Assembly (NCBI GenBank): GCA_030699855.1
Contig: JAUYKR010000059.1
Location: 1 to 6,324 of the forward strand
Direction of reading: 5' to 3'
From: a bacterium
Lineage (GTDB): Bacteria > Patescibacteriota > Gracilibacteria > JAUYGZ01
DNA length: 6,324 nt
Each line of letters begins with the position of its first letter. Positions within the stretch are counted from its first letter, which is position 1. Both the position numbers and the translations under genes were made by a program. The notes beneath the pieces are model-generated. The model saw only the letters and a program-made list of their open reading frames with translations. It did no database searches and had not been told where the DNA came from. Positions 1 to 5,655 of this stretch are shown piece by piece.

Positions 1-2
1 CT

Positions 3-2015
3 TGTATTAACCACACCCTGGACGACCGCTTCTTTGGGGCAAAGAGAGCCGCCCAGCAGCGGGACTACGAACATCAACAGCTTCTGAACCCCGCTTTTGA
101 AATTCCCAAACCGGTTCTAAAATCGGAAGAAGAGTTGCTGCAGGAATATATCAGCGACCTGACCATGAAGTTCAATAAGGTAGATCGCGATTTCGTGACC
201 CTGAAGATCAACGTGGGAACAGAAGCCCTGAAGAGGGTCCAGGACTTGCAAATCACCGGCGTGGGCACCACCGCCACCACCGTCTGGGCCAATCCCGTTC
301 AAATTCAGGACCCGAAGATAGCCGCCGGCATGCTGGGGCCGATTTTAAGCATAAAAAATACAGATTTGGAATTTTCCCTGTCTCCACGACCAAACCGCTA
401 CGTCAAGATCCTGAATAAAATTGACTTTGAGACCGCGCAAAAGATTCGTGCTCTGCAGGTGGTTGGTCTGGGCATGACGGATGAACACTGGCGAAACTAC
501 GCCGAACAGGACAATTGGCCATTTGCTCCGCAAATTCTGGGCTTTCTCGACAACGCCTTTAATCCGGTCTATGGGATCGAAAAGAGCATGAATGACCTGC
601 TTTCCGGAAAAAGGGGCTTCATCCGCGGCGAGGTGGACATTCGCGGACGGACGCTTACGGCTCGATCCAGCTCAATCCAGCAAGCCGTCAACGGAACGGA
701 CGTGGTGCTCACCATTGACCAGGTCATCCAAAATAAAGTGGAAGAACTCCTGGAAAAGCAGGTCCTGGCCACGAGATCGAGAAAAGGCGAAGTGGTCATC
801 CAGGATCCGATGACCGGAGCAATACTGGCCATGGCCATTTACCCGGGCTTTAATCCCAACCAGCCCGGAGATGTCTACGAAAAAGAGGAGGTCAAGCTGA
901 CTTCGGAAGAGCTGAACAACCTGGAAGTCCGTCAGACGAAGGAAGAGAACTCCTACCACCTGTATTATAACCCCGGCTACAGCATCGAGCTGTTCAAGCA
1001 GGGGGAAGATGACTTCTTTCGCTACAAAAATAAGGAGGGCATTCGCGTTTACCGCAATTCGGCCGTTTCGGATATTTACGAGCCGGGATCCATCTTCAAA
1101 TCGATCGTGATGGCGGCGGCCATTGATTCCGGAGAAGTCCGGCACGTGACCACCTTCCGGGACACTGAACCGTTGAAGGTAGACTGCCACTATGTCAGTA
1201 GTGTTTTGCCACAAAACGAAAGCAAGGTGGTGGAACGGCTTGCCGACGGAAGAATCAAAATCTGCGACTACACCATAAAAAATTCAACTAATGAATACTA
1301 CGGAACCGTCTCCATGACCCAGGTCTTGGAAAAATCTTTGAATACGGGCATGGCCTTTGTAGCCAAGAAGTTAGGGCCGAATCTGATGTACGACTACCTG
1401 AGGAGCTTTGGCTTTGGAGAAAAAACCTTTATCGAACTGCCGGACGAGCACAGCGGAACCCTTCCCCACTATCGCCAATGGGTGTCGGAAAGCGACATGA
1501 TTACCAAGGCCTTCGGTCAAGGCATTGCCGTGACCCCCATTCAGATGATCAACGCCTTTTCGACGGTCATCAACGGCGGCTTGCTGATGCAACCGACCCT
1601 GGTGGCCGGAAGTTTGGATGAAGAAGGTCTTTTTGTTCCCCAGGAGCCAAAAGTGATCCGAAGAGTCATCACTCCGGAAACTTCGAAGCTTATGAAGGCC
1701 ATGCTGGTCAGCGCCGTGAAACAGGGAGAGGCAAGAACCGGGGGCGTAGAGGGCTATCTGGTTGGAGGAAAAACCGGAACGGCCCAGATCGCCACCAGGG
1801 GTCTCTATGAAAAAGGTGACGGGACGACCATAGGGAGTTATACCGGCTTCGCGCCCTTTGAGCAGCCTCGTTTTGCCATTTTGGTGAAGATGGATCGCCC
1901 CCACAGCAGTCAGTGGGGAAACGCAGTGGCGGGACCGCTCTTTAAGGAATTGGGAGAGTTTCTGCTGAACTATATGCAAATCCCGCCAGATAATCGGCAA
2001 GTGGCAAAAGAATAA
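3..2015 (+). CDS. ftsI: FtsI-like class B penicillin-binding protein (peptidoglycan D,D-transpeptidase), 5' partial
   Basis: The frame is open to the left edge (first full codon at base 3), so the true start and the expected N-terminal membrane anchor lie outside the window; 670 residues are visible. Residue numbers below count from base 3. All three transpeptidase motifs are present: the SxxK motif SIFK with the acylated serine at residue 363 (base 1089), the SxN motif SLN at 445 (base 1335) and KTGT at 590 (base 1770). The stretch GQGIAVTPIQM and the pedestal motif GIEKSMNDLLSG are typical of the FtsI/SpoVD branch of COG0768. Family members cross-link stem peptides outside the cytoplasmic membrane, usually with an SEDS glycosyltransferase partner. 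No PASTA domain follows the catalytic domain. Two oddities are visible: an apparent tandem repeat in the N-terminal domain (63-115 and 132-183) and about 50 extra residues before the SxxK motif. Membership of the class B family is secure; divisome versus elongasome role cannot be decided here. Confidence 0.93.
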   Translation, partial: CINHTLDDRFFGAKRAAQQRDYEHQQLLNPAFEIPKPVLKSEEELLQEYISDLTMKFNKVDRDFVTLKINVGTEALKRVQDLQITGVGTTATTVWANPVQIQDPKIAAGMLGPILSIKNTDLEFSLSPRPNRYVKILNKIDFETAQKIRALQVVGLGMTDEHWRNYAEQDNWPFAPQILGFLDNAFNPVYGIEKSMNDLLSGKRGFIRGEVDIRGRTLTARSSSIQQAVNGTDVVLTIDQVIQNKVEELLEKQVLATRSRKGEVVIQDPMTGAILAMAIYPGFNPNQPGDVYEKEEVKLTSEELNNLEVRQTKEENSYHLYYNPGYSIELFKQGEDDFFRYKNKEGIRVYRNSAVSDIYEPGSIFKSIVMAAAIDSGEVRHVTTFRDTEPLKVDCHYVSSVLPQNESKVVERLADGRIKICDYTIKNSTNEYYGTVSMTQVLEKSLNTGMAFVAKKLGPNLMYDYLRSFGFGEKTFIELPDEHSGTLPHYRQWVSESDMITKAFGQGIAVTPIQMINAFSTVINGGLLMQPTLVAGSLDEEGLFVPQEPKVIRRVITPETSKLMKAMLVSAVKQGEARTGGVEGYLVGGKTGTAQIATRGLYEKGDGTTIGSYTGFAPFEQPRFAILVKMDRPHSSQWGNAVAGPLFKELGEFLLNYMQIPPDNRQVAKE

Positions 2016-2048
2016 CCAAAGTGATGGAAATTGAGTGCTGAGCGACCC

Positions 2049-2077
2049 TTGAAAACTCTGCACTTTTATGTTATCAT
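2049..2077 (+). promoter_or_regulatory. sigma70-type promoter for the PrsW-family gene
   Basis: A -35 box TTGAAA (2049-2054) and a -10 box TATCAT (2072-2077) are separated by 17 bp, each matching consensus at five of six bases. Transcription would begin near 2084, about 17 bases before the ATG at 2101. The gap after the PBP gene has no convincing terminator: a 5-bp stem AGTGC/GCACT (2034-2038 with 2060-2064) has a 21-base loop and no real T-run. Readthrough from the PBP gene is therefore possible. Confidence 0.6.
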
Positions 2078-2100
2078 AGTGGGCACCCTTCGAAACAAAA

Positions 2101-3039
2101 ATGCCCTTTATGTTCGATATTTCCACCACAACGATCGTCATCCTGGTACTCCTGGCCTGCCTACCCGCCCTGGCTTGGACATTCGTGTACCGGCAGCTTG
2201 ATAAGCGCGATCCAGAACCGTATAAAGCCATCGCATTTTCGACTTTCTTGGGATTAGTGGCCACCTTGCCCGTCTTCGCCCTGCAGTTTTTCTTTACCTA
2301 CTTTCCAGATCTTAATCTGGTGTCCCTGCTGCAAACCACCTTTAACAGCACCATATCGTTTTCCCTGGTATTCTTGATCTTCGTGGCCGTCATCGAGGAA
2401 ACGGTAAAAGCCATCGCCTTTATTTACGCGGCTCAACGCTTTGAGCACGTCTTTAACCAGATTGTCGATGGCATCATTTACGCAGCGGCCATCGGCCTGG
2501 GCTTTGCCCTGGCGGAGAACGTCTATTACTTCTTCCGCGCTTACGAGAGCTTTGGCTACAGCTCTAATTTCTTCGCCATCTTTACCATTCGCTCGCTGGG
2601 AACCATGCTGGCTCATACTTTTTTCACCGGCGTGTTCGGCTTCTACTTTGCCCGAGCTTACTTCGCCCCCTTTGTGGACGAGGGCAGCAAACAGGAACGC
2701 CTGTGGCATAATTTGGGCTACAATCTGAGCCATGCCATTCGTCTTCACGCCACCTTCTTTCACCTGCTTCCGGCGGAAAAGCGGGAGAGCTTCAACTTTT
2801 CGATCAAGCGCAACGTAATGGTGCTCGAAGGCTTCATCATGGCGGTGTTTCTCCACCTGGTCTACAACTTTTTGATCAAGGTGGAACTGTTTGGACAGCA
2901 CTTTACCTTCTTGATCGTCCCCGCGCTGTTCATCAGCGCTTGGTATTTGTGGGGCCGCTTTTTCATCCCCATGTATACTCGCATCGTCGACTTCATTCGG
3001 CTGAGAAAAAGTGGAGAGTGGAGGGTGAGGGTGCACTAG
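2101..3039 (+). CDS. PrsW-family intramembrane metalloprotease
   Basis: This 312-residue polytopic membrane protein has hydrophobic segments near residues 10-30, 44-66, 85-110, 125-145, 165-188, 240-260 and 268-288. The family's conserved residues are in place: the glutamate pair in VIEETVK (E99, E100, K103), FALAEN (E139, N140), the histidine in MLAHTFFTG (H172) and HLVYN near the end (H252, N256). In Bacillus subtilis, PrsW starts cleavage of the anti-sigma factor RsiW, but the wider family has mostly unknown substrates, so only the fold and probable metal-dependent protease activity are claimed. A soluble loop of about 45 residues (192-237) lies between membrane segments. The ATG at 2101 follows its own promoter by 23 bases after the -10 box and has no Shine-Dalgarno sequence; M4 (2110) is an alternative start. 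No anti-sigma or sigma gene is visible to suggest a substrate. The short C-terminal tail is basic. Confidence 0.85.
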   Translation: MPFMFDISTTTIVILVLLACLPALAWTFVYRQLDKRDPEPYKAIAFSTFLGLVATLPVFALQFFFTYFPDLNLVSLLQTTFNSTISFSLVFLIFVAVIEETVKAIAFIYAAQRFEHVFNQIVDGIIYAAAIGLGFALAENVYYFFRAYESFGYSSNFFAIFTIRSLGTMLAHTFFTGVFGFYFARAYFAPFVDEGSKQERLWHNLGYNLSHAIRLHATFFHLLPAEKRESFNFSIKRNVMVLEGFIMAVFLHLVYNFLIKVELFGQHFTFLIVPALFISAWYLWGRFFIPMYTRIVDFIRLRKSGEWRVRVH

Positions 3040-3229
3040 CAGCGGGGGAAAAATCGACCACTTTTGTCTTGTAAAGAATCAAAAAACTCGCGGCAAGTCG
3101 TGGGATCATATCTTCGCCAGTTGATATGCTTAGCAACTCCCGAAGAAAGCTTCTACAAGAAGAAATATGGGACGAAATAGTTGAGAGACCCAGATTACGA
3201 TTCTGTCAATTCATCTCAGCAAAAAATAC
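3040..3229. other. Intergenic stretch, no supported gene
   Basis: This segment separates the PrsW-family gene from the promoter of the BRO-N gene and grows AT-rich towards its right end. It holds only weak hairpins, for example CTTCT-ACA-AGAAG around 3150-3162, with no T-run that would mark a terminator. No tRNA-like or other RNA structure was recognised. A 52-codon reading frame starts at 3126 and ends at 3284, but it has no recognised similarity and runs across the BRO-N promoter, so it is not called as a gene. Confidence 0.6.
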
Positions 3230-3257
3230 TTGCAATCTCTACTATTATGAATATAAT
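3230..3257 (+). promoter_or_regulatory. Probable promoter of the BRO-N gene
   Basis: A -35-like TTGCAA (3230-3235) lies 16 bp ahead of a perfect -10 box TATAAT (3252-3257). Transcription would start near 3264, giving a leader of about 46 bases before the ATG at 3310. A second, weaker -10 candidate is CATAAT at 3288-3293, which lacks a good -35 partner. The -10 box sits exactly between two inverted arms (see the operator-like entry). Confidence 0.55.
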
Positions 3258-3315
3258 TTCATAGCATTATTCGATATTTCATAAAGACATAATCTTAATT
3301 ATTTCCATTATGGAA
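3246..3315. promoter_or_regulatory. Operator-like cluster of inverted and direct repeats over the BRO-N promoter and start codon
   Basis: Three elements are visible. First, TATGAA-TATAAT-TTCATA (3246-3263) has perfect 6-bp inverted arms framing the -10 box. Second, ATTTCATA occurs at 3256-3263 and again at 3276-3283, exactly 20 bp apart, close to two helical turns. Third, TTCCAT-T-ATGGAA (3303-3315) is a perfect 13-bp palindrome containing the start codon. Placement over the -10 box and the start codon suits repressor binding. AT-rich DNA readily gives such short symmetries by chance, so function is inference. Confidence 0.35.
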
Positions 3316-4128
3316 CCGACAAAAATAGCCCTGTTCAAAGGCAAGAAGATCAGAAAAACCATTCACAACAATGAGTGGTGGTTCTCTATTTTGGATGTGG
3401 TCACTACGCTAACCGATAGCCCACAACCAAAAACCTATTGGGCCAAAATAAAGGAAAGGGACAAGGAAATCTCCCAACCGTTCCCATTTTGGGAACAGTT
3501 GAAATTACCGGCGGAAGACGGAAAGATGCGCGAAACCGATTGTGCCGATACCGAGGGCATCTTCCGCATCATCCAATCCATTCCTTCCCCAAAAGCCGAG
3601 CCCTTCAAACGCTGGCTGGCAAAAGTCGGATACGAAAGAGTGCAGGAAATCGAGAACCCTGAGCTAGCGACCAAGCGAACCAGAATGCTCTACAAACTGA
3701 AAGGGTATTCCGATAGCTGGATTGAAAAGCGCATGCGAGGCATCACCATCCGTGAGGAATTGACCGATGAGTGGCAACAGCGTGGAGCGCGGGAACAGAG
3801 GGATTACGAGATCCTCACTGCGGAAATATCCAAAGCAACGTTCGGACTGACTCCTAGAGAGTACAAAGAACTCAAAGGCCTGGAACGGGAAAACCTGAGA
3901 GATCACATGGATGATTTTGAACTGATTTTTACCATGCTGGGCGAGCGTGCCACGACCGAGATCCATCGCACCGAAGAGTCTCATGGTGTTCCTGCATTGA
4001 AGCGAGATGCCACTGTTGGGGGGCGCATTGCCGGAAATGCCAGAAAGGAACTGGAAAAAGAACTGAAACGCCCAATCGTTACCAGAAAGAATTTCATTAC
4101 GCAGCCGCAACAGAAGAAGCTTAAATAA
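3310..4128 (+). CDS. BRO-N domain protein, DinD-like (phage antirepressor-related)
   Basis: This is a 272-residue soluble protein. Residues about 5-115 form a BRO-N domain, seen in the segment NNEWWFSILDVVTTL (20-34), the run GKMRETDCADTEGIFRIIQS (71-90) and PKAEPFKRWLAKVGYERVQE (94-113). The C-terminal part, with LTDEWQQRGA (151-160), GLERENLRDHMDDFE (190-204) and the ending VGGRIAGNARKELEKELKRP (237-256), matches the arrangement of DNA-damage-inducible protein D and related bacterial BRO proteins. BRO-N domains occur in phage antirepressors and baculovirus BRO proteins and are associated with DNA binding. DinD of E. coli is SOS-induced and reported to affect RecA filaments; whether this protein does so is unknown. 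It has its own promoter and no Shine-Dalgarno sequence. No phage genes adjoin it, and no LexA-type box was found upstream. It is probably an accessory gene gained by transfer. The stop TAA is followed directly by TGA in the same frame. Confidence 0.85.
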   Translation: MEPTKIALFKGKKIRKTIHNNEWWFSILDVVTTLTDSPQPKTYWAKIKERDKEISQPFPFWEQLKLPAEDGKMRETDCADTEGIFRIIQSIPSPKAEPFKRWLAKVGYERVQEIENPELATKRTRMLYKLKGYSDSWIEKRMRGITIREELTDEWQQRGAREQRDYEILTAEISKATFGLTPREYKELKGLERENLRDHMDDFELIFTMLGERATTEIHRTEESHGVPALKRDATVGGRIAGNARKELEKELKRPIVTRKNFITQPQQKKLK

Positions 4129-4144
4129 TGAAGGAAATGAGTCT

Positions 4145-4159
4145 GTCACAAAATGTGAC
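4145..4159. promoter_or_regulatory. Perfect 15-base palindrome between the BRO-N gene and miaB
   Basis: GTCACA-AAA-TGTGAC has 6-bp arms that are exact reverse complements. It begins 17 bases after the BRO-N stop, and its centre (4152) lies about 60 bases before the predicted miaB transcription start near 4212, a usual place for an activator site. As RNA it would give a 6-bp stem with a 3-base loop, but the following bases (CAACTGAATC) contain no T-run, so a rho-independent terminator is unlikely. The half-site resembles CRP/FNR-type TGTGA words, but in the inverted order. Confidence 0.45.
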
Positions 4160-4177
4160 CAACTGAATCAGCGAAGA

Positions 4178-4205
4178 TTGCAAATCCGAGCTGGTTTAGT
4201 ATCAT
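4178..4205 (+). promoter_or_regulatory. Probable promoter of the miaB-lgt unit
   Basis: TTGCAA (4178-4183) and TATCAT (4200-4205) are 16 bp apart. The -35 box is identical to that proposed for the BRO-N gene and the -10 box is identical to that of the PrsW-family gene, which lends mutual support. Transcription would begin near 4212, leaving a leader of about 16 bases before the ATG at 4228. Confidence 0.5.
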
Positions 4206-4227
4206 GAATAAGCTCTTTTAGCTGAAT

Positions 4228-5655
4228 ATGAAGTATCATATCGAGGTTCACGGTTGCCAGATGAACGTGGCCGACGCCGAGCGAGTGACCACCGTTTGCG
4301 AGCGAAACGGCTATGTGCAGTGCGAGAGCTGGAAAGAGGCGGATCTGGTGATTTACGTGAGCTGCTCGATTAAGCAAAAGGCTGAGGATAAGATCATCGG
4401 CCACCTGAAGGAGCTGGAACTGATGAAGCGGAAGAAACCGCAGCTGAAAGTCGGCATCACCGGCTGTATGGTGCGGCAGACCAGTACCCGCGAGGACAAA
4501 CGGCCGGATAAACTGCTGAAAGCACTGAAGTCAGTGGACTTCGTATTCCGAATGGAAGACCTGGATCAGGTGGACTACATCCTGCGCGACGAAACCCTGC
4601 TCGACATCGGCAGGAATTTTGGCGATCAAAAATACCTGCAAGTTCAACCGAGAATCAGTACTTCTTACCGAGGTTTTCTGCCGATCATGACCGGCTGCGA
4701 CAATTTTTGCACCTTTTGCATCGTCCCCTACTCACGGGGTCGGGAGAGGTCGAGGTTGATGTCGGAGATTGTTCGCGACGCTAAAAAGATGGCGGAGCAG
4801 GGGGTGACGGAGATTTTACTGTTGGGGCAAAACGTGAATTCCTACGGCAACAAAAACGAAGTCTATGACGAGTACTTCCGGGAAACCCCTGAGCACCCTT
4901 TCACGCATTTGTTGCGGGAGATGAACAAAATATCCGGCGTTCGTCGAATTCGCTATACCTCTCCGCACCCCAAGGACATCAGCGAGGAGCTGATCAAGGT
5001 GATGGCGGAGCTTCCACACGTCTGCGAGCACGTCCACATTCCCCTGCAGTCCGGCGACGATGACATGCTCAAACGCATGAATCGCCACTACACCGCCAAA
5101 CATTTTTTGAGTTTGATTCAGATGATCCGCCAGCACATGCCCAGAGCCGGCATCAGTACCGACGTGATCGTCGGCTTCAGCGGAGAGACTGACGAACAGT
5201 TTCAGAACACTTTGAAAGTTGCCAAAAAAGCTCAGTTCGACATGTCGTATACCTCCATGTATTCGGAAAGAAAGGAAACCTATGCCGGACGCTTCTTGGC
5301 GGATGACGTCGGGAAGGAGTTGAAGAACGAACGCTATCACGCCCTCAACGATCTGATCCGAAAGACTTCCTTTGCCAACAACAAAAAGTACGTGGGCGAG
5401 ACCTGGGAAGTGTTGGTCGATGAAGTGAGAGACGGCCTGGCTTCGGGTAAGACCAGAACCAACCGGACCATTCGCTTCCCCGCCAAGGGAGATCTGAAAG
5501 CTGGCGATTATGTGTTGGTGGAAGTGAACAAAGCGATGGAATGGATTTTGGAGGGAGAGCTGGCGAAGGTGACGGAACGAAAAAAAAGTGGAATTCGGGC
5601 AGTTAAGAAAAAAGCCTCATCACTAAAAGCCGTTCAATATGCTCACGCCTCCTAG
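4228..5655 (+). CDS. miaB: tRNA-2-methylthio-N6-dimethylallyladenosine synthase MiaB
   Basis: MiaB is a radical SAM enzyme that adds a methylthio group to i6A at position 37 of tRNAs, a cytoplasmic step that follows MiaA and improves decoding of UNN codons. The 475 residues show the whole family layout. The N-terminal methylthiotransferase domain (1-105) has cluster-binding cysteines C10 in HGCQMN, C46 in VSCSIKQKAE and C80 in GCMVRQ. The radical SAM domain (about 148-380) has the CxxxCxxC motif in GCDNFCTFCIVP (C157, C161, C164) followed by YSRGRERSR. A TRAM RNA-binding domain follows at about 384-447. HGCQMN and RGRERSR favour MiaB over RimO or MtaB. The usual NTCS around the second cysteine reads VSCS here. 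A lysine-rich tail of about 25 residues follows TRAM. The ATG at 4228 is the first after an in-frame TAG (4219-4221) and has no Shine-Dalgarno sequence. The 3' end overlaps lgt by 17 bases. Confidence 0.95.
   Translation: MKYHIEVHGCQMNVADAERVTTVCERNGYVQCESWKEADLVIYVSCSIKQKAEDKIIGHLKELELMKRKKPQLKVGITGCMVRQTSTREDKRPDKLLKALKSVDFVFRMEDLDQVDYILRDETLLDIGRNFGDQKYLQVQPRISTSYRGFLPIMTGCDNFCTFCIVPYSRGRERSRLMSEIVRDAKKMAEQGVTEILLLGQNVNSYGNKNEVYDEYFRETPEHPFTHLLREMNKISGVRRIRYTSPHPKDISEELIKVMAELPHVCEHVHIPLQSGDDDMLKRMNRHYTAKHFLSLIQMIRQHMPRAGISTDVIVGFSGETDEQFQNTLKVAKKAQFDMSYTSMYSERKETYAGRFLADDVGKELKNERYHALNDLIRKTSFANNKKYVGETWEVLVDEVRDGLASGKTRTNRTIRFPAKGDLKAGDYVLVEVNKAMEWILEGELAKVTERKKSGIRAVKKKASSLKAVQYAHAS

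Noticed and set aside
135..2015. TTG at 135 as the start of the PBP gene
   Set aside because: The frame is open with protein-like sequence to the left edge, class B PBPs need an N-terminal membrane anchor that is missing after 135, and there is no promoter or Shine-Dalgarno site there. The gene starts outside the window.
2033..2070. Possible terminator hairpin after the PBP gene
   Set aside because: The only stem is 5 bp with a 21-base loop, followed by a broken T-tract. It overlaps the promoter of the next gene.
1371..2264. Long reading frame (297 codons) on the - strand across the end of the PBP gene and the start of the PrsW-family gene
   Set aside because: It overlaps two well-recognised genes, its translation is low-complexity and unlike any family, and it has no promoter of its own that I can see. 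It is a shadow frame.
2254..3036. Reading frame of 260 codons on the - strand opposite the PrsW-family gene
   Set aside because: The translation is hydrophilic, His/Gln/Gly-rich, as expected when a hydrophobic membrane protein gene is read backwards. The + strand frame carries the conserved family residues.
3190..3310. SOS (LexA-type) box ahead of the DinD-like gene
   Set aside because: Neither CTGT-N8-ACAG nor GAAC-N4-GTTC is present. CTGTCAATTCATCTCAG near 3203 has only one good half-site.
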